From: Prunella strophiata
Lineage: Eukaryota; Chordata; Aves; Passeriformes; Prunellidae
Direction: 5' to 3'
Length of the DNA stretch: 64,000 nt
Assembly (NCBI GenBank): GCA_036583965.1
Contig: JAZBQD010000028.1
Coordinates: 2,666,001-2,730,000 of the forward strand
Within the stretch, counting starts at the first letter, position 1; each line of letters starts with the position of its first letter. The position numbers and the translations under genes were made by a program. Of the stretch, positions 24,601 to 36,300 are shown one piece after another. Under the pieces are notes generated by a model. That model did no database searches, was not told the DNA's origin, and saw only the letters and a program-made list of their open reading frames with translations.

Positions 24601-25146
24601 GCCGAGCTGTCGGCGGCGCCGCCGCGCTCCTCCTCCCTGCTGGGGGGCCTGGGCGCGGGCAGCGCCTTCACCCGCGTTAGCCTCAGCCCCGGCCGCAACC
24701 AGAGCGCCAAGGTGATCCGCGCCGACCCGCAGGGCGGCCGGCGGCGGCACAGCTCCGAGACCTTCTCCTCCACGCCGAGCGCGGCCCGGGGAGCGGCGGG
24801 CGGGCTCGGGGCACCCTTCCCGTGCGGCGGCGCGGGGGGCGCCGAGGAGGTGAAGCGGCACAGCTCGGCCTCCTTCGAGAACGTGTGGCTGCGGCCCGGC
24901 GCGGGGGAGGCGGCCGCCCGCCGGGACCCGGGGGTCGCCCCCGCCATGGAGAACGGGCTCAACTACATCGACCTGGACTTGGTGAGGGACTGCGGCCACC
25001 GCCGCCACCACCATCCACACGCCCCCGCCGAGGCGAAGCAGCCGCTGCCGCCGAAGCCCCCGGGCCAGCAGCGCGGGAGTGGCCACTGTGGCGAGGATCT
25101 GAGCGCGTACGCCAGCATCAGCTTCCAGAAGCGGGAGGAGATGTAG
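21613..25146 (+). CDS. IRS1: Insulin receptor substrate 1
   Basis: Cytosolic docking protein that couples activated insulin and IGF1 receptors to PI3K-AKT and RAS-MAPK. This is a 1177-residue product (human 1242). The start is the first in-frame ATG after an in-frame TAA at 21502 and has a strong Kozak context (A at -3, G at +4). Domains: PH at about 15-118 (VRKVGYLRKPKSMHKRFFVL, C-terminal helix Trp107) and PTB at about 157-266, both nearly identical to mammalian IRS1. They are separated by a histidine run at 121-132. The disordered tail carries eight YxxM sites for PI3K p85 (Y467, Y552, Y607, Y629, Y662, Y710, Y906, Y934), YVNI for GRB2 at Y873, and YIDL/YASI for SHP2 at Y1118 and Y1166. 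Ser313 in TATSP matches the inhibitory mouse Ser307. The second half is extremely GC-rich and more diverged, with Gly/Ala/Pro runs. The frame is intact in one exon. IRS2 is excluded by the near-identity to IRS1 across the PH, PTB and Ser-rich regions. Confidence 0.98.
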   Translation: MASPTDNNEGFFSDVRKVGYLRKPKSMHKRFFVLRAASESGPARLEYYENEKKWRHKSGAPKRSIPLESCFNINKRADSKNKHLVALYTKDEHFAIAADSEPEQESWYQALLQLHNRAKGHHHLHHHHHHHHSDVTFGGSSTGLGEAGEDSYGEVAPGPAFKEVWQVILKPKGLGQTKNLIGIYRLCLTNKTISFVKLNSDAAAVVLQLLNIRRCGHSENFFFIEVGRSAVTGPGEFWMQVDDSVVAQNMHETILEAMRAMSEEFRPRSKSQSSSNCSNPISVPLRRHHVNNPPPSQVGLSRRSRTESVTATSPAGGGGTGGKPSSFRVRASSDGEGTMSRPASVDGSPVSPSANRTHSHRHRGNSRLHPPLNHSRSIPMPSSRCSPSATSPVSLSSSSTSGHGSTSDCLFPRRSSASVSGSPSDGGFISSDEYGSSPCDFRSSFRSVTPDSLGHTPPARGDEDLNYICMGGKATSSCCSLAAPNGHFIPRTCHPQQQPRYPSTPCCPRGGSEEVADLEKAFRKRTHSAGTSPTISHQKTPSQSSVASIEEYTEMLPSYPCGSSRLPSYRHSAFVPTHSYPEECLEMHHMDSGHHRTNSAPHTDDGYMPMSPGVAPVPSGGGPPKGGDYMPMSPKSVSAPQQIINPGRGGRHPPATVDSNGYMMMSPSGSYSPDSSSAGYGKIWTNGAGHHPKLSVESNEGKLPCGGSDYINMSPASGSTTSTPPDCYFGAAGQPGVEEAAAVAHHKPIYSYFSLPRSFKHVHRRGGSRPAGTAEEGSPQPRIALGSSRLLYAAEDSSSSTSSDSLGGGGGPEGGPPPQAQPPRKVDTAVQTKGRLARPTRLSLGGPKASTLPRAREQPPVLLPPEPKSPGEYVNIEFIAGEKPPFPSAALSMALPPPGSEAAEEYMNMEPGPPRAPCPPGFATARAARLGRDYVAMQRGGAAAGGGSCSDYADSPSPGSPARLISYAEVRGGRAGPEKPPPAAATAASPELPRPPAELSAAPPRSSSLLGGLGAGSAFTRVSLSPGRNQSAKVIRADPQGGRRRHSSETFSSTPSAARGAAGGLGAPFPCGGAGGAEEVKRHSSASFENVWLRPGAGEAAARRDPGVAPAMENGLNYIDLDLVRDCGHRRHHHPHAPAEAKQPLPPKPPGQQRGSGHCGEDLSAYASISFQKREEM

Positions 25147-25159
25147 GAGCCCGCCGGGG

Positions 25160-25168
25160 AAGGTGAGC
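25160..25168 (+). other. IRS1: 5' splice site of the IRS1 3' UTR intron
   Basis: AAG|GTGAGC is a near-perfect donor, with the exon ending at 25162 and the intron starting at 25163. It lies 16 nt after the TAG stop (25144-25146). Mammalian IRS1 has one intron, located after the coding region, so the position agrees with the family's known structure. Because the junction is less than about 50 nt past the stop, the transcript should escape nonsense-mediated decay. Confidence 0.8.
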
Positions 25169-28100
25169 CGGGGCGGGACGGGGCGCGGCTCCGCTCGGGG
25201 AGCGGAACCACCGCGGGGAGGGGGCTGGGGCTGGGGTCCAGGCTGCTCCTGGCGGTGCCTTCCCGTGGGCTGGGGGCGGGCGGCATCGTCCCCCGAGGCA
25301 GCCAAGGGTTGGGTTGGCTTCGTTGAGCCTTTTGGCCTCAGTGCAGCATGTTTTAGTGGCAGAAGCGTCCAGGAGTGCAGCATCCCTGCGGGTGTCCCAG
25401 CGCTGGCCCACACCTGCACGGGCTGGGGAGTGCTTCCAGAGCACTTGGCACGCTCCTGTTCGGCCGGGGATACAATACTGTGCTTACCGTGTTGCCACGT
25501 TGTTTTACCTTTCGGAATTAGCAGTGCTTCAAAAGTGTGTGGGAGAGGGGATGTGAAAGCCAGTCGCTTCTAGTATTGGGCTGGAAACAGGAAACTCCCA
25601 GTGTAATCCTGGTTTGGTCAGTGATTTTGGCCAAGAGCAGAGCAGTGAACCGTGCTAACACGTGCATGGCTAAGGGCATCTACCTCATAGGGTTGTGACC
25701 AGTGTTAATTCAGTTTTGTTGGAAGGAGCTGTGAGTTTGAAAACAGACTTTAAAGCCTTTAGAGCATTGTATCTATCACTTGTGTTTTAGTTGATGTCTG
25801 TGTGGCTGTCCCTCACCTGCCACAGTGTTACAAACAGCACAAGAAATGAGCCCTACGAACTCTGCTTTTGGCGTTGACTAATGTGTTCTGTTTCTTCCTG
25901 AAGCTTTTAATTTTTAATCCGGGAAAAGCTTCTGCCGGGCTGTTGCACTTTGATTACAGACATGTAAGATGAGTAGGAGCCTTGTTGGAAGCAGTGTGAT
26001 GTTTCTGTTGAGTGGGAACTTCATGCAACACAGAACAATGTATCTTGTTAAAAGCTCATAAAGTACACTGCACCTGTGTAAGTCCTTTCATGAACGGTGA
26101 AGAGTGCTTTGTTTTCGTGCAGGAAAGTACTGGCAGATAGTTGTCTAGTAAATTTTGTCACTCAATTTTAACAGTTTCCTACATACTAGCAGCAGCAACC
26201 CCAGTAGTTTAAGCAGTTGTAATGAATGTATGCAATGACATTAGGGGGTGAATCTCATACCACTGTTTACATCGTCTCAGCATTTGTGTCGCCTGTTGGC
26301 TGCGCTGAAGGGAACATTGAGGGCTGGTGTTGGTGTGATGCCTGGGATCATGTGTTTTTCATTTTCAGATGTTTTGCATCCTTATAACCTAAACAAAAGC
26401 AAAACAGTCTCTTCACATTTGCTGCTTGGCACTTGCTGCTGTTGCCCATTAGAGCAAAGCAATATGAAGTCTTTGTCTTACGTGTCCTATGAGTACTAGA
26501 TTAATTTGAAAGTTTGAGGTAGGACTTAGGACCAGTGCAAATACTGCCAGTCTGGTTCTAGTGGTAACTGGTAGGAAATGGTAATTTTTGTGGCTGATAG
26601 GACTGTGCTGTGTTTCACCATACATTATTTGTGACTAAACATACAGAAATTTACACAGCCACACCTTTTCTCAGTTCTGGCATGTGCTTGCGAGAGCCCT
26701 GTTTTTGCAGATGGCTCTTATTACCCTGGGAATCCATATCTGCTCAGGACAGTGTTGGTGTTGTGAATTCTTCAGGGGGGGGCTTTTGCCAGAGAATGCA
26801 GCATGTTTTGCAGTTAAGTCACTTTGCTGGGAGCATCACTGTGCAGTGCTGAGACTGGAGAGTAAGTGTGAGGGAAGATCCTTGGTCAGTGTGTGGGTAA
26901 ATAAAGAATATGTGAAGGGTATGAGAAGGTAGGTCAGGCAGGGAGAAGTGTCATAACTGTTTACAGTTTTATTCCAAATGCACTGCTTTCCCTTTGCTGT
27001 GGACAACTTATTTAATTGAACTATGTGTCATCTTTAACATAAAAGCTGTGGCAATGCTCTCCATGGTGGTGTTAGGTAGATACCTGCTGTGATTTTGCTG
27101 TGCAGTGAAAGATTAGGATGTGGAAGACCTGATATAAGAACTGACTGAAAAACACTATGCAGATGCTTTTAAGGGCAGCATTGTGTAAATAGAGTGTAAT
27201 AGAGTAATTGTTATTTGAAGTTGGTTCTTACTTCCCAAAATTTGGATTGGATTGAGGAGGCACAGCTTCTTCTGGGAGGCAAGGGAAGAATCAGGTTGTA
27301 ATTATATGGGGACTGTGAGCCCTGGCTGTTCCTTCTCCCTTCCCACTATAAAGCTATGTTGGTTGCTTGTAGCCTTCTCAGACATTAACCATAGAGACTT
27401 ATTTCCCAGGCTAGATTTCTTGCTATCAACTGAAACTCCTATTGCAAAATTCATCCTGACTAGTTCATCTCTTGAGTGTGCTAAGGAAACAAACCCAGCA
27501 ATGTTTCATTCATACTAAACCATTTTTATAGTTATTTTTTGACATGTGCTTATACCTTTTTTTGCTTTGGAGGTAAAACTTAGGTTTGGTAGAAGACTTG
27601 TTCCACGTAGGTTGTACCTTATGCCAATCCTAAGAAAACCTGCCTGGAGCTGAATGATTTATGGGACTGCTTGCACATGCCTGAAAAAGTTGTTGAGCAC
27701 CTTCAGCCAAACCATTCACCTGAAAACTCCTCATGAGTAAGGGTGCTCCAGTTCCCCAAAGCTTTGCCTGCCTTTCCCAGCAAGCAGCAGAGCAGGCTGT
27801 GCCTCCTTGGCCAGCTTCTCCTGTGCTCCTTGTGGCAGCTGAGGCTGTTCAGGCTGCAGCTGAGAGCAGGGAGGTTGTGGTTGTGGTTTCTCCTGTTGGT
27901 GTCTGAGCAAGTGAAAGATGAAGGAAAAGCTACTTGGTGTGTTTGCAGGTACAGCAGAGAGGAGAAAACATCTGGAGCTGGGAAGGGGAAAGGTGAAGCT
28001 GCAGGTATCAGAACAAGGGCTGGGGAAGGCTGCACTAAGTACTCTTACTTAGTTACTCTTACTCTTCTTTACACTCTCATGGGTTATTATTTACACTTTT

Positions 28101-28889
28101 AATCTCAGAAGTGGCAAAGTTTACATGCTTTTTATTTTTTTTTTCTCCATAGAACAATCTTCCACCCTATCCCAAAGGCCAAAATTACCTGGATAATGCT
28201 TGTTTTACCCATTCTGGAATTTTATGTTGTTGCCATCTACAAGACAATGACCCCAAATGTTGGCTATTCATCTTCTAACACTAAAATGACTGTTGTTTCT
28301 TTGATCCAACTAGCTAACTTCTGTCTTTTTCCCTGCTCCCCTGTCCTTCTCTGCCAGTTGCCTTCAAGTTGTTCAGGCATTAGATTTTGAAGTATTATTA
28401 ATCTCTTTCAAGTGTAATTACTTCTCCTAACATTAAGGATCCTGGCTGAAATAATCATGTTGTTTCTGAAATTTCATTGAAAAACATTTTTCTCTCACCC
28501 ACAGAATTCCTCTGCGCTCTCCAATCCCATTGCCTTCCCTGTCATATATTCTTGGCTGTTTCCAAACAGCTGGCCCTACCCTAGCTCTCTTTTTTCCTGT
28601 TAGAAGTGCTGTAGTTTCACTGCAGTTCTGTATGCTCTCCTGCCCAAACCTCTACCTCTGCTTTAGAGAACTGGGTACTGTTGTGTGTGTCTAGCCTAGC
28701 TGGTGACTCTTTGGTGCTTGGATCCTCTGATGAGTGGCCTTTTATGCTGTAGCTGGAAGGCTGCATTGCTGCAATTGCCAGGTTGTGCTGGGAAACACCA
28801 GCCCATGACATGGAGAAATGGAGGGGGGAGAGCAGTGTAACCCTGAGGCATTTTCGTCCTGCTTAGAGTCTTGCATGCACAGATGTGGT

Positions 28890-29590
28890 GAGCTGGTCTT
28901 GGCTAGACACCAAGTGCCCACCAGAGCCACTCTATCACTCTCCTCCTCAGCCAGACAGGGGAGAAAAAGATGCAACAAAAGGCTCATGAGTTGAGATAAG
29001 GACAGGGAGAGATCACTCATTGGTTACTGTCATGGGCAAAACAGACTCAACTTGGGCAAATTAGTTTCATTTATTACCAGTCAAACCAGAGTAGGATAAT
29101 AGGAAATAAAAACTAAATCTTAAAACACTTGTCCCCTACCCCTCCCTTCTTCCTGGGCTTAGCTTTACTCCCCATTTCTCTGCCTCTTCCCCGCAGCAGC
29201 ACAAGGGTATGAGAATGGGGATTTTGGCCAGTTCACTGCATGTTGTCCTTGCTGCTATTTCCTCTGCAGAGCAGTTTCCTGTATCCACAGTGTTCTCAGA
29301 TATCCTCACTCCTCTCTCTGGCTGCAGTTGTGCAGGGTTTTTTCCTGTTTCCAAATACATAATCCCAGAGGTACTGCCACTGTCAGTGGCACTGCTTGGC
29401 CTTGGCCAGCAGCAGGTGCATCTTGGGGCTGAATGGCAATGGCTCTGTCACACATGGGGCAGCTTCCAGCAGCTTCTCAGAGAAACCACCCCTGTAGCCC
29501 CCACTGTCAAAAGCCCTGCACACAAACCCAAGACAGCAGGTGAGCAGATGTTGAATATGCTGTGGATCCTGCTTTTGGGGTTACTGTGAG
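28890..29590 (-). mobile_element. Avian ERV/LTR-derived interspersed repeat, antisense
   Basis: The block resembles a dispersed bird repeat that I recognise from many loci. Landmarks on the plus strand are CCACTCTATCACTCTCCTCC at 28927, AAAAGGCTCATGAGTTGAGA at 28977, ACAGGGAGAGATCACTCA at 29002, CATGGGCAAAACAGACTCAA at 29031, and CCCCTCCCTTCTTCCTGGGC at 29139. On the minus strand the first part reads as the hydrophobic peptide LMSLLLHLFLPCLAEEESD, a frequent spurious frame in bird annotations. I believe it derives from an endogenous retrovirus-like element, but the family name needs a repeat search. There is no intact gag, pol or env frame. Ends are approximate; the left end may extend to about 28790. 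Confidence 0.55.
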
Positions 29591-30235
29591 AAGGCTTCTC
29601 AAATGAGCAGGGGTGTTGAAGATGAGCTGCTGATAACTTGTGTTCTGAGTATATAGTCAAAAAATATTCCAAAAAGGAAACCATTAGATGTTGACTCTGG
29701 AGAAACAGGAAATGCAGTAGCAGGACAGTAGAATGAATTCAGGTATCTTGCTTTGATCTCCAAAGCTTCAAAGCTTCATTTCCATTTTGTTGATGACTCT
29801 GAGAACTCCTGAATGTGAGTGCTAATAACACGGAATAGAATATGTGTAGTGTAAGCAAGTGGAAACTTGGCTCACTCTAGCTTTGATGCTGACTGTTTCA
29901 CCCACTGCATGGGTGGTTTGGGGTTTTTTGGTGATGTAAGAAAATGGGAAACAGTACAATGGGAATTCAGCACAAGGACATCTATAGGATTGTTAGACCT
30001 TTTGCCTGTATCCAGTTAAAGCAAAATACTTCTAAGGGTATAACTAAACTTCTGTGTGGTTCTCATGAAAATACACATGATGGTAAACAGAAAATTACTC
30101 ATGTCATTCTTGTACCATATACCTGGGTTTAATTTTTTTTGGGACACTGCTTGCTTTTTAAATTTATTTCCTTCATAGTTTTCAATAGTTGTGTTCTTTT
30201 TCTCAGGTTAAAAACTTAAGGTGGAACAACAGCAA

Positions 30236-30302
30236 TTCATAAAATCATAAGATATCCTGAGTTGGAAGAGACCCACAAGGGTGCCAAAGCAAGACTTGTA
30301 CA
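30236..30302 (-). mobile_element. Short CR1 LINE 3' tail, reverse orientation
   Basis: TTCATAAAATCATAAGATAT followed by CCTGAGTTGGAAGAGACCCA and CAAGGGTGCC is the reverse complement of the avian CR1 terminus (the tail ending in TCCAACTCAGGATATTCTAT). Only about 65 bases of similarity are visible, so this is a very 5'-truncated or eroded copy inside the presumed IRS1 intron. Confidence 0.75.
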
Positions 30303-33300
30303 GTTAAATTAAGTTTCTAGGGGTGTGTTGTTTCCCAAACTGAAGGACAGAAGTTTCTGTAGTTTTGGGTCAGCACCAAGGTAAATACCAGCATGTTATG
30401 AAAGTTTTTCATGCTTTGTGGGTATTACTGTAGACAAAACAGTGCATTTCTTACTGTATGCACACACCAGTTTTTCCCCATACCTAATTATTTGCCAAAA
30501 TTGAGCCTCTGTCTCCACATACTTGCATATTTGCAGTTCTCCTTGTTTAACAAGACCACAGGCTTATAATTAATGGGTTTAGGTGTTTCTCTTTTGTTTT
30601 CCTGGCTTAAAAACTGAAACAGAATGATTTATAAACAAATTCATATGATTATGAGGTACTACCTGGACATCTTTAGCACATGGTTTTCACATTTAGTTAA
30701 TGTTTAAACTGGTTTTTGGATGTGGTTTAAATTTGAAAGTGAAACAGACATTGCAGGGTGAGGATGATGCTGATTTTTAATAGCAACTGTAGGGAGATCA
30801 AAAATTTCCTTAGATAACATTTGTAAATAGAGAATTACAGCTCATTAATAAAATGCAGCAAGCAACTGTGGAACAGGAATGTAATTTGACCAATATCTTC
30901 AGTATGTTGCATTGTTTCAGGACTGCTTTATGATAGCTAAAATTTTATATTCATCAGGACTGTACAATTTTCATTACTTCCTAAATACATGAGTGCAAGT
31001 ACTGAAAGTAAATGTATTTGAATATTCTTTTGAACAAGTAAGTGTATAATAGCTTGTTTGTGAAGAAAGTGAGGTTTTTTTTTTCCCCCAGTTTCTTGAA
31101 GCTCTGAAAATTAATCTGTTCAGTACTGATTGTTACATGAGTGAAGTCACATAAGCTTTAAATATAATTTTGGTATCCAGTGATATGGAAGAGAAATAGA
31201 TACTATTTTCCAAAACTAATTTGACTTTAGGTTTAACTTCTGTGCCAAGTTTCAGTGAAAACTAATCATTGTGTTTGATTGACAGAGTTATGAAATAACT
31301 CTTAAGAGATGAGAGGAGGAGGGAAGGCTGTTCATGGGACCTGTGCTGTGACCAGGAGAGCCTGGGGGTTGCTGGCATGGGATAATGGGGAACTTGAGGT
31401 GAAGGCTGGGGAGCACTTGTAGAAACTGGTGTGGGAAGGAGATGGAAATGAGAGAGAAATTACCTGGGGGACACACAAACTATGGCAGGATGATGTGGAT
31501 AGAGAGAATTGCAAGGTGTTTGTGATCTGAGGGGAACTGGGATGATGGTGATACTTGAAAGTCTGAGTATAGAGAAATGTGGAGAGCCTGGATATATAAA
31601 AAGAGTTTGTTTTAGAGGGGCTCATTTTGCATGGTACCTGCAGTTTTCTGAAGGTATTTCTGAAGGTTTTTCCTTCTGTATTTTTTTTAATCTTTATTGC
31701 AGGGATGAACACTATGCTTAGGAAGCACATGTAGTCCTTACTTGTTATTGGATTTTTATTTCTTTTTTTTTTTTTTTAGTATTTGGATATTCTGCTGACT
31801 TTAACAGGATGATTTGCTTAGTAAGGCAAGTAGAATTTACCTCCAGCTCTCCTTTCCTGAATTCTTTGTCTTGTAGTATCCCTGTCACAACCACAGCAGT
31901 AAACCACAGATACAAATCTGAATTAAGTACAAGATAAATAAGAATGAGTGAATTTTAACATTAGAACTCCTTGATTTTATAAAATACATACAGTAGAAGG
32001 AGGACTATATTCACACAGGTTTTTTTAACTGCAGCATTTTCTTCTTTACATTCTACTACTTGGACAGTTATAAATTTGATTTAGGTTCATTAGTTTAATA
32101 ATTTGTCTTATGGATTAGTAAGTACAGATTCTCTTACTTTTTTAAAATTTAAATAATATATTGTAAAAGAAAACTTCAAATGACAAAGCTGTTGTGGCTT
32201 GTTACAGCAGATGTGGTTTTCATTTTGTGGTGAGCTGCAGCACAAATATATTAATACTGACAAATGTGTCTGAATTCCCAACTTGTCAGAATGGTAAAAA
32301 CTGGCTTTTGGCCATCTGTACATGATTTGAGGTGTTACAGTACCTGTTCATAAAAGTGAGTAGCATTATTCTATTTTTACATAATTCTGGGACTTTGATA
32401 AGTGGTGATTATTATTTTGACTACATGAAATAGAGATAGTAAAGGAGAGACACTGATAACTTTAAAAAAAAAAAGATTCACAAGTTTAACAGCTTTACTC
32501 TCCACTTACAGAAATGATGTGAAATTTAACAAAAGCCAAGGTGTGAACAGATAAAGGAGATTTAAATAAGCCTGGCACTCTTAACTAACTAAAGGATGTC
32601 TTGATATATGTGTCTCTGATCATGCTTGACATATCTAGGTCATGTTCTCTGAAGACTATTATTAGAGATTTAACCTTGAGTAATTGTGAAGTGTATTTTC
32701 TTCAGAGTAATTTTTGATCAGGTAGATGAGACAGTGGAAGTTTGTGTGTGTTCAAGTGCTTGTAATAATTTGGGAGTCTAGTTGGAAGATCTGGTTTCAG
32801 CCACCTGAGCTGGAAGGTGAAATGTACTGTTCTGTGGTGTATCACAGAAGATTTACCTGTATACATTTTGTCAGCTGTTGTAAAATTCTATTTTTTTGGA
32901 AGCTGGGAATCTGGAAGAAATGACCTGTTAAATTTTCAAATCAGATATGCTTCAGGAGGATGTTGTGCACTTTACAGCTAGTAGAGCTGTTGAAGTGTAC
33001 TTGCACATTTGAACTCTGTGATGATATGTGTTATATAAGGGAGGAATGTAGAGTCTGGGAACATCTACAGCTTTAATTGCCTGTGTTTCTTCTTCTTCTG
33101 TCTCAGCCCATCCCCTCCAGCCTGTGTAGGATTTGGATGTTTGTAACCACTAGGGCACCTAAGGATTGCACATGCTTTCTTTGAAATACAGAATCTGTGT
33201 GAATAGAAAAAAAAATGGGAATTAACTAGCAGCCTTGGTTCCTGGCTAGTTTCAGTGGTCTGGCTTTCAGTGTGGTGCACAAATATTTGTTAAGACATAA

Positions 33301-36300
33301 CTATAGGGTAGGAACTCCATAAGCTGCATTTGCCACTCAATAAAATACTTTACTAGTTTGTGCACGGGAGCCTTCCTTCAGTGGCACAGTTCCCTGAAGG
33401 AATAAAGAGCTTGAAGCTGGAGTGGAGGAGACTAAGCCAGTCTGACTGTATGGGTTCCTTCTGCCCTTACTTCACTGAACTGTGGGATTAAAACCAAACC
33501 AAAACAAACCCTCCCATCATCCTCCTCACCAGATCCTGCATGTCTGTACATCACCAGTAACATTCATGTAAATGCTCTGCTGACAGTTGTGTGTCTTCAC
33601 TGAGAGAGAAAAAGAACCTCAGTAACTGTACATGACAGGTAGAAGATTGAGTTTGTTTCTCCTCTTACAGCACATCTTGGCTGGGGTCTTCTGTTTATCA
33701 GTTTGTAAGTGACTGCAAAGGAATGGAAGGGAGGTGGGGAGCTTGAAACACCAGTGGCTGGAGCTGTGACTTGTTTCAGGTGTGACCTGAGCTTCCCGTG
33801 CCCTGTACTGTGTGAGAGATGCAAAGACACCTCAAGTGACAGCTGATGTGTGCCAGTGAGGGAATCTTTTAGATTAAAACACTGGATGGTAATTAATCTT
33901 CAGCCAGCTGGTCTTCATTTTGAAAAGAAGATTGCTGTGTTAGAACAGAGAATTTTAACCCTTAGAGAGCAGGACATGAGTGACAGGGGAGATGTTTTGG
34001 CTTCAGAGACAGACTCGGAGCTTGGAAGCCTCCTGTATGTGCTGCAGGGGAGTGCTGGTGTCCAAGTAAGTGATGCTTTAGGCACTGTGCTGAAATACCT
34101 TGAAAACTGCTAGAGCAAGGAGACAATGCTCTTCCACTAATTGCCAGTGTGGTTTGATGGTTCCTGTGCAAGTGATTGGCAAGGTGTTTGGGAGTCACTG
34201 TCAGCTGTGATGCTAGAGCCTTCACATAAATATTAACATGGGGGAAATACAGAAGCTCTTGTCTTTGCTGGAGAAGGCACAGATGTAACAGAATGTCCTT
34301 GTTGTGTCATAGGGCTGGTAAAGTCCTCAGCCTTCCCTGCATGGTACAATGTGCTTTTTCATGGTACTTGCTCTCTGTGGTGATACCCAGAGAAATAAAG
34401 GTTGGGTACTTTGCTGGAATGATGGTGGCTGTGCCATTTCTGACTCATGCAGGTGCTGTAGGTAAGTGATGGTGATGCTGGCTGAGTGGTCTCTGAAAAA
34501 TGGGATTATATTTCATTTCCTCAGAACAGTTTGTGTTGTCATAATTAGTGATTCCTCTCCTGCAATTCCTGATCACAATTTCTGAATTACTTGTTACTTC
34601 AAAATAGCAAATGGGGCATTTAGGGAGCAGGGATGTTATATAATAATGAGGACATAAACTTACAAGCTGTTTACTTAGTTGAGGCTAAGACAATGATATC
34701 TTACTTTTTTTCCCTATTCTGGAATTTATCCACAAAGATTTTCCTTTCATAGTGCAGTTGTATTTCCTGGAAATAACCAACAGCAGGTAGCTCAGCTTGA
34801 AAGTGCAGTCCTTGAAAGAGGTAGGGCAGCTCAGCTTGCCACAGGATTCAAAATGACTCTTAGATGTCAGTAAAGTAATGCATTCCTTGTTTTGATGGGA
34901 ATGAATATCTGTACTATGGCTACATGAAGGGAAAAATTAATAATACTTGGCTTTTTGCAGTGATGGTAAGTTCAAACTGAACCATTTTCATTTGGGGAAA
35001 GTGAAAGTGACTAATTGAAATCTTTAGGAGGACAAAAATATATTTTAGACAGGTAGAAACAGTGTTGTTAAAATTGAAAAAATTGCCTCTCTTTACCCTG
35101 TTAGGTTTACCCTGTTTCTCTTTTGACTTCTTTGCTTGCAAAGCATGGGCACCCTGTACCATCCCTTCATGCTTTGCTATGTTACAGTATTTTACCATTT
35201 GGTCCACTTTTCTGTGTTGCAGTTCACAGTTGATTTTTTTTTTTCTTAATAGTGTCAACTAAACTACAAAATTTAAAAAGAAATTTTTCTCTCTAAAAAA
35301 AGGGAAATTCAGGAGTACTAAATAGTTAATTGCTTGATTGCAGATAAAAAATGAAATACATGTGAGGAAACCTTAGTTTAGGTGTACTGAAAACTATTGC
35401 AGACAAAGGAAACTTTTTATCTCCTGTGTGTGGTTGAGGAATCCCAAAAAGCAGCTTGCCTTCCTGCAAAGGAGAGGGTCTCACTTGGGCATGCCTTCAC
35501 TCCCATCTGCCTGCTCCACTGCTTCTGTGGGCTGGTTCCATTCCATGAAATGGTAACTGTAGTTAGGCTAGCCTGTTCTGTAGTAATTGTTTATATTTCC
35601 TCATTTTACACATAATGGCATTCAGATTTCTGAGAATCAGCAAAATAAAATGTATAAAGAGGAATTTAGTTTGTTTAGGGAGCTGTATGTTGAAAATTGT
35701 AAACATTTTTTCTTGTTGAAAGTTAATATTTGTTCTAGTGTCAGTATTTTGGAAATAATCTTGTATTTTGTTGACTTTATCATCATCTTGTGAACATGGT
35801 GCATAATGTTCTTGAATGCCTTGGATATCCTTAATGTGAGTGGATAGCCGTGTGTGATTTACATCTATCTTACCAGTTTGAGATCAAAACAGGGGCAGAT
35901 GAAACTAAATAGAAGAGCAGTGATGGAAGCCAAACAGCTCCAGATCATCCCTTGTCCTTCTCCAGCTGTTGTGCACACTCCCTCCTCCAAAGCTGCTTCT
36001 TGGGAGCAGAAGTTAAATAAAGAACGGTGCACTGTGCATGAACATTGTACTTTAAACATGTAAATGGTGCACTTTACTCTTCAGTGGATTAACACAGCTG
36101 ATCAATTCATATGCAAGGCAGTCTTGAATCCTTTAAACAATTTAAGAGTTCTTAAAAGTGAAACAAAGCTCTCACATGTATTTAATTCTTTTCTGTATGA
36201 AACTTCTTTCTCTAGCAAGCTCTGATAGAAGGGAAAAGCCCTGCTGAAGGTGTGCAGGCATGTAGCTAGGGCATGTTTTTTCAGGCCTTTGAACTAGGTT

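Noticed and set aside
23661..24680. 339-codon plus-strand frame inside IRS1
   Set aside because: It is an out-of-frame shadow of the IRS1 tail; composition explains its length, and the IRS1 frame carries all the conserved motifs.
23695..25419. 574-codon open frame on the minus strand across the IRS1 coding exon and donor
   Set aside because: It is antisense to a confidently identified gene in very GC-rich DNA, where stop codons are rare. Its Arg/Gly/Ala-rich product has no domain.
31332..31730. 132-codon minus-strand open frame rich in Ser, Pro and His
   Set aside because: It is low-complexity sequence from a purine-rich plus strand, with no family resemblance.
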